A stretch of 64,000 nt of DNA from assembly GCF_028368995.1 (NCBI RefSeq), contig NZ_JAQNDL010000003.1, positions 2,418,001 through 2,482,000 on the forward strand, written 5' to 3'. Under the pieces are notes generated by a model. That model saw only the letters and a program-made list of their open reading frames with translations. It was not told the origin of the DNA and did not search any database. Source of the DNA: Nannocystis bainbridge. Its GTDB lineage: Bacteria > Myxococcota_A > Polyangia > Nannocystales > Nannocystaceae. Shown piece after piece: positions 9,696 through 17,270 of the stretch (positions are counted from its first letter, which is position 1; each line of letters opens with the position of its first letter). The position numbers were made by a program, and so were the translations under genes.

Positions 9696-11607
9696 CCGCC
9701 TTGGCCGGGGCGAAGGCCTCGGGGAAGCGGCCGGCGTACTCGGTGCGGACGGTGGCCAGCAGCGCGGCGGCCTGGTCGCAAGCCGGGTTCGCCGGGGCGC
9801 CGGCGGCCACGGTCGGCGGCAGGGCCGCCTTGAGCGCCGGGACGTAGTCGGCCAGCGGCTCGGCCTGGATCGCCTGCAGGACCGGCACGGCGGCGGCGCA
9901 CGGGTCGGGCGCCTCGCCGTACTGCTCGAGGTCGCGGCGGCGGTTGAGCGCGAGGTCGACCTGGGCCGCGGCGTCGGCCGGGAGGGCGTCGCGGATCAGC
10001 CGGCGCTGGGCCCAGGTGGCCCACGGCTTGGCGTCGTTGATGTAGTGGACGAGGATCGGCACGCCGGCGGCGCCGAGGTCGACCGCCAGCGCGATCGCGG
10101 CGTCGGTGAACGGCCGCTTGCGCAGCAGGACGTCGACCTCGTCGATGAAGCCGAGGTCGCGCTCGAGGTCGGGCGATTTCTTCAGCACCTCGCCGTAACG
10201 CCGCACCGCCGCCTCGTGCATGGTCGCCCGCTTGGCCAGCTGCCGGGCGTCGCGCCACACCAGCTGCGAGTGGCCAGGGTGACGCTCGAGCAGGGCGTCG
10301 ATCTGGGTCTGCGCCTCGTCGAGCTTGCCCTGCTTGATCAGGTCGTCGAGCGTCGCGAGCTCGAGCTCGGACGGACCTGTCGTTTGCGACATGGCCGAAG
10401 GGACATCCCCTGCGGTACCCGCCTTGGGCGCGTCGGTGCCCGGCCCGGCCTCGCCGGCGGTGGCCGCGGGCGCGTCGGGGCCGGCGGGCGCGGCGGGGCC
10501 GTCGCCCGAGAACAGCCAGTAGAGCAGCCCGGCCGAGGCGACCGCGAGCACGATGCAGCCGGCGATCAGCGCCTTGAACCGCGTGCGGCGGGACCAGCGG
10601 TCGGTCTGCAGCACCGACTCGACGAAGTCGATCTGGCGCGGGCGCAGGGCCTCGGGCAGCGGGCGGCTGGCGGTGTCGGTGCCGGCCACGGCGCCGATGT
10701 CGAGCAGCGGGTCGGAGGTGTCGCCGCGGCCCTTGTGCGACATGTTGCTGCGGTAGCGCTCGAGCGCGGCGCGCACGGTGCGGGCGTCGGGGAACCGCTG
10801 CTCGCGCTGCTTGGCCAGCAGGCGGTAGACGATCGCCGCCAGCTCCTGCGGCACGTTGTCGGGGAGCTGCGGCGTCTCGGTGCTGACCTGCATGCGGATC
10901 AGCGCGATCGCGTCCTCGTGGTTGAAGGGCAGCCGGCCCGTCAACATCTGGAACATCAGGATACCGACGGCGTAGAGGTCGGCGCGTGGGTCGATCTCGA
11001 GGCCGAGCGCCTGCTCGGGGCTCATGTACTGCGGGGTGCCGAACACCATACCGGCGCGCGTGAGCGGGTCGCCGGCGTCGCTGCCGACCAGCTTGGCGAT
11101 GCCGAAGTCGACCAGCTTGAGCAGCGGCGCGCCGTGCTTGTCGCGGGTGAGGAACACGTTCTGCGGCTTGAGGTCGCGGTGGATCACGCCCTGGCCGTGG
11201 GCGTGCTCGAGGCCTCGCAAGATCTGGATCGACCACTCCACGACCCGCTTCGGCGCCGTCGGCTCGGTCAGCAGGTCGGCCAGCTCGACGCCCTCGAGCA
11301 GCTGCATCACGAGGTAGCGCATGCCGTCCTCGGTGGTGCCGTAGGCCGACACGTGGATGCAGTTGGGGTGGTCGAGGCGGGCCGCGCTCTGGGCCTCGCG
11401 GTCGAACCGCCGCACCAGCTCGGGGTCGCGGTTGAAGTCCGGGTGCAGGATCTTGATCGCGACGTCCCGCATCATGATGACGTGGCGGCCGCGGAACACC
11501 GCGCCCATGCCTCCCTCACCGATCAGCTGGTCGAGCCGGTAGGTGCCGTCGAGGACGGTGCCGACCAGCGACGCGAGGTCGCGAGCGATGCCAGCCGCAG
11601 CGGTCAT
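9652..11607 (-). CDS. Ser/Thr protein kinase with one membrane helix
   Basis: A 651-aa Hanks-type kinase. The catalytic domain spans about residues 23-290: glycine loop GEGGMGAVFRG (30-40), the VAIK lysine near 52, the catalytic loop HRDLKPQN (143-150), the DFG motif (167-169), and activation-segment end FGTPQYMSPEQA (189-200). It is an active-type kinase with the RD pair intact. A single membrane segment (ALIAGCIVLAVASAGLLYWL) lies near residue 340, so the kinase is cytoplasmic and the C-terminal region, with helical repeats and Ala/Pro-rich linkers, is extracytoplasmic. The protein ends in a Lys-rich tail. Three 14-bp repeat cores (10376, 10390, 10404) lie in the disordered linker after the membrane helix. 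Substrate unknown. Confidence 0.93.
   Translation of the reverse strand: MTAAAGIARDLASLVGTVLDGTYRLDQLIGEGGMGAVFRGRHVIMMRDVAIKILHPDFNRDPELVRRFDREAQSAARLDHPNCIHVSAYGTTEDGMRYLVMQLLEGVELADLLTEPTAPKRVVEWSIQILRGLEHAHGQGVIHRDLKPQNVFLTRDKHGAPLLKLVDFGIAKLVGSDAGDPLTRAGMVFGTPQYMSPEQALGLEIDPRADLYAVGILMFQMLTGRLPFNHEDAIALIRMQVSTETPQLPDNVPQELAAIVYRLLAKQREQRFPDARTVRAALERYRSNMSHKGRGDTSDPLLDIGAVAGTDTASRPLPEALRPRQIDFVESVLQTDRWSRRTRFKALIAGCIVLAVASAGLLYWLFSGDGPAAPAGPDAPAATAGEAGPGTDAPKAGTAGDVPSAMSQTTGPSELELATLDDLIKQGKLDEAQTQIDALLERHPGHSQLVWRDARQLAKRATMHEAAVRRYGEVLKKSPDLERDLGFIDEVDVLLRKRPFTDAAIALAVDLGAAGVPILVHYINDAKPWATWAQRRLIRDALPADAAAQVDLALNRRRDLEQYGEAPDPCAAAVPVLQAIQAEPLADYVPALKAALPPTVAAGAPANPACDQAAALLATVRTEYAGRFPEAFAPAKAVKKKPVKKKKKRGK
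10374..10410. repeat. intragenic 14-bp palindrome array, 3 units
   Basis: Cores at 10376 (CCTG), 10390 (CATG) and 10404 (CATC) are spaced exactly 14 bp inside the kinase gene, in the linker that reads GDVPSAMSQTTGPSE. The reading frame stays open, as expected if units insert or arise in non-conserved linkers. Confidence 0.65.
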
Positions 11608-11696
11608 GTCGGCGCCTGGACTCGAAAGTCGCCGCGTAGTCTAAGGGTGGGGGTCATGAGGCGGCCTCGAGGGCTCGAGGCAACACGGACATTAAT

Positions 11697-11793
11697 GCAG
11701 GCCCGGAGGGCCGGGAAGCGGAAATCTGCAGGCCCGGCCGGGAAGCGGAAATCTGCGGGCCCGGCCGGGAGGCGGAAATCCGCGGGCCCGGGA
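11697..11793. repeat. 27-bp minisatellite between two kinase genes
   Basis: Three units begin GC(A/G)GGCCCGG and end GGAAATC(T/C): 11697-11727 (31 bp, with a 4-bp insertion), 11728-11754 (27 bp) and 11755-11781 (27 bp), followed by a partial unit to 11793. Each contains GGCCCGGCCGGG, which can fold. The tract lies between the start of kinase 9652-11607 and the end of kinase gene 11822-15388, both on the minus strand. Confidence 0.9.
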
Positions 11794-11821
11794 GGTCACG
11801 GGGCAGCGCGCGCCGCCGGCG

Positions 11822-14800
11822 TCAGCGCAGGGGCTTGGTCCGCACCGTGTCCTGGTCGGGGGAGACGGTCTGCGAGTCGTCCTCGTCGGGGGTCTCGATG
11901 AAGCTCGTGCCGCGGTCGCGCTCGATGCGGCTGAGCGCCTCCTGAGCCCACTGCGCGAGGCTGAGCTCATTGGTCGAGTGGAAGTCCGCCAGCATCTCCT
12001 CGAGCTCGCGGCGCGCTCTCGGGCTCTGCCCGAGCATGTGCGCGACTTCGGCGTCGAGGAGGCGCAGCTGATGGTGGGCGAACTGCTCGTTCTGGATGGT
12101 CTGGATGCCTCGCCGCGCCTCGGCGAGCATCGCGGCGCCCTCCTCGACCTCGCCCATGCGCGCGAGCGTGTAGCCGAGGAAGCCGCGGTTGAGGTGCAGG
12201 TGGTAGGCAAAGCCGTGCAGGCCGGCGAAGCGCAGGGCCTCGCGGAAGCTCTCGGACGCGCCCTCGAGGTCACCGCTGCGGAGGAGCAGGTCGCCGAGGT
12301 TGTGGAGCGGGTTGATGAGCATGCGCGTGACCCCTGCAGCGCGCAATTGCTCCAGGGCGGCACGGGTCTCCGGAATCGCCCTTTCGGGTTCGTTGCCGAG
12401 CACCGCGAGGTAGGCGATGCCGGAGATATAGGCCTGGCGCTGCAGCACCGACACGCGCTCGGCGAGCAGCTTGGCCTCGTCGTGCAGGCGGCGGGCCTCG
12501 GCCAATTGTCCGGCGAGCGAGAGGCAGCGCAGGCGCGTGCCGACGACGTGACAGACGTAGTGATCCTGCGCGTCGGGGAGGTCGAGGATCTCCATCGCCT
12601 CTTTGGAGCAGCGGACCGCGCCGTCGATCTCGCCGGCGCCGAGCAAGATCTCGGCGCGGCGGTTGGCGATGCGCAGCTCGAGGATGCGGTCGCGCGCCTG
12701 CTTGGCCGCGATCGCGGCGTTCTGCAGGCGCCCGAGCGCCATCTCGGCGTCGGAGCCGCCGTCGAGGGTGTAGCGGTCGACGAGGCCGAGCCAGAACACC
12801 GCCTGGGCCCGATGGTCGCCGAGCAGCTCGGCGACGAGGATGCCGGCCTCGTGCTGCGCGGCCTCGCGGCGCGGGTCGTTGAGCGCGCCCGGGGCCCGCT
12901 CGACCAGGTTGAGCTGGGCCCGCAGCAGGCGCGGCAGGCCCTGGACGCGGCCGAACTTGCGGAGGCGGATGATGACCCGCTCGAGCACCTGGGCGGCGAG
13001 GTTCGGCTGGCCGCCGGCGAACAGGTCCTCGGCGGCCTTCTCGAGCTCGCTGAGGTACTCGAGCCCGTCGGCGGCGGCGTCGAGCAGGCGGGCGCGCAGG
13101 AACACGAACTGCGGGTCGACGGTGGCCTGCTCGGCGATCCGCTCGGCCAGCTCGAGGCGGGTCTCGGACAGCGAGTCCTCGTAGCGGATCCGGACCGCCT
13201 CGCGCACGCTCGCGTGGGCCAGCACGACCTGCGAGGCGCCGGTGATGGCGCTGCGCAGGATGAGGCTCTCGCCCTCGAGCCGCTCGAGCGTGCGGCGGAA
13301 CCGTTCGCGCCGCAGGTCGGTGAGGTGGGCCAGGCGCTCCTCGTCGATCGGCGCCTCGATCAGGTAGAGGATGCTGGCGACCTCCCAGGCCGACACGCCG
13401 AGCGCGTCGAGGCGGGCCTCGCTGCGCTGGGCCAGGGTCTTGTGCAGCTGCTCGGCGGCGGCCGAGGCGGAGCGCAGGACCCAGGTGTCGTTGTCGCGGA
13501 CGAGGATCGACTCCTCGATCAGCACGCGCAGGGTCTCGCGGAAGCTCAGCGGGTGGCCGCCGGTGAGCTTGTCGAGCATGGTGACGAGCTCGCGCAGCGC
13601 CGGCGCGTCGCCGAGGATGCCCTTGAGGACCTCCAGCATCTCCTTCTGCGTGAACGGGCGCAGGTTCCACAGCTCGACCAGCTGCTCGCGGCTCAGCGCG
13701 ACCAGCTGCGGGCGGAACTTGGGGTGCGGCTCGGTGGTGATGCAGAGCAGCGCGCGGGCCTCGTTGTGGTCGATCGCGCGGGTGAGCTGCTCGACCAGGG
13801 CCCGGGTCGTCTCTGTCCCTCGGGCCAGGTCGCTGAGGTAGAGCACGAAGGGGTGCTCGCTGGCGCAGCGGACCAAAAACTCGGTCAGCTGGGCGGCCGC
13901 CGACGACTCGTGGCTGCGGTCGCGGGCGGCGCGGATGAGCTCGGGGTACTTGCGGACGGCCTCGCTGCGCTCGCCGAGCGCGGTCGCCAGCTGCAGCACG
14001 ACCGGCGCGAACGGGCCGAGGCCCTCGCCGTCGCCGGTCCAGCACGAGCCCTCGACGAACAGCCCGTCGCCGAGCTGGATCTCCCGCCGCAGCTCGCTCA
14101 GCAGGCGGGTCTTGCCCATGCCCTCCGGCGCCTCGACGATCACGGTGCGGATCACCCGGCTGACGCTCTTGTTGCGCGCGGTGTCGGGGCGCAACACGTC
14201 GTGGGCGCGCAGCAGCAGGATGTCGAGGTAGTCGGCGCGGTCGACGAACGGCAGCAGCTCGACGAGGACGCGCGCGAACTCGCGGCGGTCCTGGGCCGAC
14301 TTCTGGCGGTCGCGGATGTGGCTCGACTCGCGCCGCAGCAGCTCGAGCACGATGCTGCGGGCGCTCTGCGGCCGCAGCTCCGGGTCGGGCGAGAGCATGC
14401 GGCCGACCAGCTCGGCCACCACCGGGCCGCACTGCTGCAGCAGCGCGCCGGCCAGCTCGGGGCGCCAGTCGATCGCGTTGCGCAGCGCCTCTTTGAAGGT
14501 GCGCGAGGGGAACGGCCGCACGCCGCGGACCGCCGTGTAGATCGTCGCGGCCAGCGAGTAGATGTCGGCGCGGCTGTCGATGACCTCGCCGCGGACCTTC
14601 TCCGGCGCGCTGAAGCCGGGGGTGCCGCGGACCTTGATCAGCTCCTCGCTGTCGTCGAGCTGGTCGAGCGCGAGGTCCTTGAGCTTGCGGTGGTGCCGGA
14701 ACAGGCGCGCGAGGCCGAAGTCGATCAGCTTGGCCTGCGGCTGACCGCCGTCGACGTCGGGCGGGCAGACGATGACGTTGCTCGGCTTGATGTCGCCGTG

Positions 14801-15388
14801 CACGAACCCGACGGCGTGGATGTAGTCGAGCGCGCGCGCCAGCTGGACGAACAGCTCGACGATCGTCTCGCGCGGGGCGGTGCGCAGGCACTCCTGCAGC
14901 GACACGCCGGCCAGCAGCTCCTGCGTGAAGTACACCCCGCCGTCCTCGCAGCGGCCGAAGTCGTAGACGGCCGCGAGGTTGGGGTGGTGGAGCTGGGTCA
15001 GCAGGCGGAACTCGGCCTTGAACTCGGCGATGTCGTCGCTGACCGCGCCCTGGGTGGCGCCGAAGCTGCGGGTGATCGGCGGCCGGCGGGCGCCGTCGTG
15101 CAGGCGCGCGCTCGAGCTCGCGGCGGCCGCGGTGGCCGGCTGTTGCACCGAGCTGGCCGGCACGACCTCGCTGGAGCGCGAGCCGGGGGCGTCGAGGCTG
15201 GCGTCGCGGCGGATCAGCTTGAGCGCCACCGGGCGCTCTTCAAGCTCGTCGTAGGCCTCGTAGACGGCGCCGAAACCGCCGCGCCCCAGCAGCCCGCGGA
15301 CCTGATAGCGCCCGGCGATCTTGTCCGGCATCGGCGGCTCCGCCCCGTCCGCCGTGGGCTTCGATGGCTGCGCGTCGGACTGGTTCAT
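11822..15388 (-). CDS. Ser/Thr kinase - AAA-like ATPase - TPR fusion (PknK type)
   Basis: A giant of 1188 aa. An N-terminal kinase domain (about residues 25-350) has LLGRGGFGAVYEAYDE, the ALKLI lysine, VHGDIKPSNV as catalytic loop, DFGLARLF, and GTPGFSAPEKVRG. The usual HRD is HGD, so the Arg that couples to a phosphorylated activation loop is missing. A central STAND/AAA-type ATPase follows, with Walker A APEGMGKTRLL (near residue 450). The C-terminal 500 residues are helical repeats of TPR type. This arrangement is that of PknK-like or MalT-like signal integrators: kinase output, ATPase switch, TPR sensing. No membrane helix, so cytoplasmic. I chose the ATG at 15388; an in-frame upstream ATG at 15484 would extend into an AT-rich leader. 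Confidence 0.92.
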   Translation of the reverse strand: MNQSDAQPSKPTADGAEPPMPDKIAGRYQVRGLLGRGGFGAVYEAYDELEERPVALKLIRRDASLDAPGSRSSEVVPASSVQQPATAAAASSSARLHDGARRPPITRSFGATQGAVSDDIAEFKAEFRLLTQLHHPNLAAVYDFGRCEDGGVYFTQELLAGVSLQECLRTAPRETIVELFVQLARALDYIHAVGFVHGDIKPSNVIVCPPDVDGGQPQAKLIDFGLARLFRHHRKLKDLALDQLDDSEELIKVRGTPGFSAPEKVRGEVIDSRADIYSLAATIYTAVRGVRPFPSRTFKEALRNAIDWRPELAGALLQQCGPVVAELVGRMLSPDPELRPQSARSIVLELLRRESSHIRDRQKSAQDRREFARVLVELLPFVDRADYLDILLLRAHDVLRPDTARNKSVSRVIRTVIVEAPEGMGKTRLLSELRREIQLGDGLFVEGSCWTGDGEGLGPFAPVVLQLATALGERSEAVRKYPELIRAARDRSHESSAAAQLTEFLVRCASEHPFVLYLSDLARGTETTRALVEQLTRAIDHNEARALLCITTEPHPKFRPQLVALSREQLVELWNLRPFTQKEMLEVLKGILGDAPALRELVTMLDKLTGGHPLSFRETLRVLIEESILVRDNDTWVLRSASAAAEQLHKTLAQRSEARLDALGVSAWEVASILYLIEAPIDEERLAHLTDLRRERFRRTLERLEGESLILRSAITGASQVVLAHASVREAVRIRYEDSLSETRLELAERIAEQATVDPQFVFLRARLLDAAADGLEYLSELEKAAEDLFAGGQPNLAAQVLERVIIRLRKFGRVQGLPRLLRAQLNLVERAPGALNDPRREAAQHEAGILVAELLGDHRAQAVFWLGLVDRYTLDGGSDAEMALGRLQNAAIAAKQARDRILELRIANRRAEILLGAGEIDGAVRCSKEAMEILDLPDAQDHYVCHVVGTRLRCLSLAGQLAEARRLHDEAKLLAERVSVLQRQAYISGIAYLAVLGNEPERAIPETRAALEQLRAAGVTRMLINPLHNLGDLLLRSGDLEGASESFREALRFAGLHGFAYHLHLNRGFLGYTLARMGEVEEGAAMLAEARRGIQTIQNEQFAHHQLRLLDAEVAHMLGQSPRARRELEEMLADFHSTNELSLAQWAQEALSRIERDRGTSFIETPDEDDSQTVSPDQDTVRTKPLR

Positions 15389-15546
15389 GGCGCGGAGAGG
15401 GACGGGCGGCGCTCGGGTGCGCGGACAACGGACCGTGCCGCCCCCCGCAACGGCCGAACGCGAGGGACGAGTATTCCACAGCAACGTCCCAGTGACGTAT
15501 CAAATTGAAATATTCGCAGGCCGACGGGTTTTTGGGGCACCGTCGC

Positions 15547-16368
15547 TCAAGACCGGCGGGGACCCCACGGTGGCACTTCGCCCGCGCGAATTGCGCTGAA
15601 CGAAGCGCGTCCGATCGCGGCCTCACCGGCGTCGATACAGCGTTCGTACGCGGCGGCCTCGATGCAGAGGCGCTCTGCTTCGGCCTGCCCGATCGCCCCC
15701 AACAGGCCACGCTTGTACACCGCGACAGCGGTCGGGGAGCGTCGTCGCAGGAGTTCGGCGAAGGTGCGCACGCGGGCGAGACCTGCGTCGATGTCCGGGA
15801 CGATTTCGTGGCAAAGACCGATCCGCAGCGCCTCGTCGGCGCTGATCTCCTCGCCCGTGCAGCCGAGCCGGAGCGCGTGCGCCGGGCCGACCGCGAGCGC
15901 CAGCTCCGCCGTACCGCGCGCGCCGGGGATGATGCCGAGGCCCGTCTCCGGCAGCGCGAAGCGGCCCGTCGGCGTCGCCAGGCAGTAGTCGGCGGTGAGC
16001 AAGAACTCGAGGCCCCAGCCGAGCGTGACGCCGTGGCTCAGGGCGACGGTGAACAGCGGGGCGTGGCGCAGGCGCAGGAGGATCGAGCGCTGGCGGCGGA
16101 CGTGGGCCTTGACGCGCTCGTCGGGCCAGCCGACGCGTTCGGTGACGTCGGCGCCGGCGACGAAGATCGGCGCGCCCGACTTGCTGGTGCGCCGGCTGGT
16201 GGTGCACAGGCAGGCGACCTCGCCGTGCTCGAGCAGGTCGCACAGCGCCTCGAAGGCGTCGAGGATGCCGGTGCCGACCTCGTTGGCCTTGCCGTGATCG
16301 AGGGTCAGCGTGAGGAGCCGGAGCTCGGGGTCGTAGTGCGGATGCAGGGCGTCGATGCGCTCGAACAT
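15547..16368 (-). CDS. enoyl-CoA hydratase/isomerase-like (crotonase fold) protein
   Basis: A 273-aa crotonase-superfamily protein. Seen in sequence: LDHGKANEVGTGILDAF at the N-terminus, PIFVAGADVTER forming the first oxyanion-hole region, HGVTLGWGLEFLLTADY as the second, and FALPETGLGIIPGARGTAEL with a Glu in the position of a catalytic acid. The family binds acyl-CoA thioesters and performs hydration, isomerisation or related chemistry. The position of the usual first catalytic Glu is not evident, so the reaction cannot be named. It sits alone between kinase and MocA-like genes on the same strand; no beta-oxidation partners are nearby. Confidence 0.85.
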   Translation of the reverse strand: MFERIDALHPHYDPELRLLTLTLDHGKANEVGTGILDAFEALCDLLEHGEVACLCTTSRRTSKSGAPIFVAGADVTERVGWPDERVKAHVRRQRSILLRLRHAPLFTVALSHGVTLGWGLEFLLTADYCLATPTGRFALPETGLGIIPGARGTAELALAVGPAHALRLGCTGEEISADEALRIGLCHEIVPDIDAGLARVRTFAELLRRRSPTAVAVYKRGLLGAIGQAEAERLCIEAAAYERCIDAGEAAIGRASFSAIRAGEVPPWGPRRS

Positions 16369-16432
16369 GTGCGCCGGAGACCATACGAGGGCCGCCCGGC
16401 GAGTGCCAGCGGGTAATGGGACCCACCCCGGC

Positions 16433-17017
16433 TCACGGTAGCCGTGCGAGATCGGCGGGCCGGTCGAGGTTGTCGAGCACGGCGGGATCGTCGACCGCCA
16501 GCGCGCTGCGCATGCCGCTGACCGCCGGACGTCCCAGCAGGTCGCGCGGGCTGGCGTCCGGCCCCAGCGCCAGCAGCTCGGGCACCAGCGCCGCCGGCCA
16601 CACCAGCGGATGGCCGCGGCGACCGCCGTGGCTCGGCTGCCAGACCTGCGTGGGCGCCGCGCGGAAGGCCGCCGCCAGCGCCGCGACGGTCTCGGGCCGC
16701 ACGTGCGGGCGGTCGACCGTCAGCACCAGCGCGGCGCAGCCGGGGGCCAGCATCTCGAGCTCCTGCAGGCCGCGGCGCAGGCTGTCCATCTGTCCTTGCG
16801 GCCATGTCGGATTGGTCACCTTGATCGCGGACCCGAGGTCCTCGGCGGGGATGACGACCGCGCCCTCGACGACGACGATCGGGCTGGCGTCGGCCGCCTC
16901 GGCCTGGGCCACGGCGTGGCGCACGAAGGCCCGCCCGCGCCACTCGAGCAGCGCCTTGGGCTGGCCCATGCGCTCGCCGGCGCCGGCCGCGAGGACGATC
17001 GCGCCGAGCGCGGTCAC
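16433..17017 (-). CDS. MocA/MobA-like nucleotidyltransferase
   Basis: A 194-aa NTP-transferase of the molybdenum-cofactor nucleotidylation family. N-terminal signature LAAGAGERMGQPKALLEW binds the nucleotide; TNPTWPQGQMDSLRRGL and LVLTVDRPHVRPETV (the usual Asp of the metal-binding loop is present in VDRP) and the GRRGHPLVWPAAL block match MocA (CTP:molybdopterin cytidylyltransferase). I set the start at the GTG at 17017 because GGAGG (17024-17028) lies 6 bases upstream and the domain begins right there; the longer frame from 17131 adds an Arg/Pro-rich non-homologous extension. An XdhC gene lies at 19123-19983 on the same strand, supporting a role in maturing a molybdenum hydroxylase, though none is encoded here. 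Confidence 0.87.
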   Translation of the reverse strand: MTALGAIVLAAGAGERMGQPKALLEWRGRAFVRHAVAQAEAADASPIVVVEGAVVIPAEDLGSAIKVTNPTWPQGQMDSLRRGLQELEMLAPGCAALVLTVDRPHVRPETVAALAAAFRAAPTQVWQPSHGGRRGHPLVWPAALVPELLALGPDASPRDLLGRPAVSGMRSALAVDDPAVLDNLDRPADLARLP

Positions 17018-17168
17018 GGGCGGCCTCCGAAGCAGCGGTGCGCGGCCACGGGGGGCGAAAATTGCGATGGTCGCGCCAGACGGGTGCAGCGCGTCTGTGA
17101 AGCGCGGTCGTCCCCTCTCTCGCGCGAGCATCGCGCGGCTCGCGAGCGGCGCTCCGCGGTGTCATGAA

Positions 17169-17242
17169 CTAGCGCGAAGGGACATGTCCGAACGAACATG
17201 CCCTCTCGCACATGTCCTCGCGGACATGCTCGAAAGGGCAGC
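17169..17242. repeat. 14-bp phased palindrome array, 4 full units plus edges
   Basis: CATG cores at 17183, 17197, 17211 and 17225, with degenerate cores CTAG at 17169 and CAGC at 17239, all exactly 14 bp apart. ACATGTCC at 17210-17217 pairs with GGACATG at 17222-17228. Unlike most other large arrays it separates two genes on the same strand, between the stop of 17271-19109 and the start of the MocA-like gene. Confidence 0.9.
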
Positions 17243-17270
17243 AGCGTCGGCGTGTCTGCCACCGGTCCGC

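Noticed and set aside
10045..11901. Long plus-strand open frame of over 600 codons opposite the kinase gene
   Set aside because: It mirrors the strongly supported kinase gene; its His/Arg/Val/Gly-rich translation has no domain, a usual shadow in GC-rich DNA.
11978..15508. Plus-strand open frame of over 1100 codons opposite the second kinase
   Set aside because: Low-complexity Val/Glu/Arg/Gly/Leu translation without domains, antisense to a protein with clear kinase and ATPase motifs.
16787..16820. Possible repeat cores in the MocA-like gene (CATG at 16803)
   Set aside because: They encode the conserved NPTWPQGQMDSL motif and the flanking cores do not match well.
17018..17131. Longer MocA-like protein starting at 17131
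   Set aside because: A GGAGG site sits correctly before the GTG at 17017 and the nucleotide-binding motif begins there; the extension is Arg/Pro-rich.
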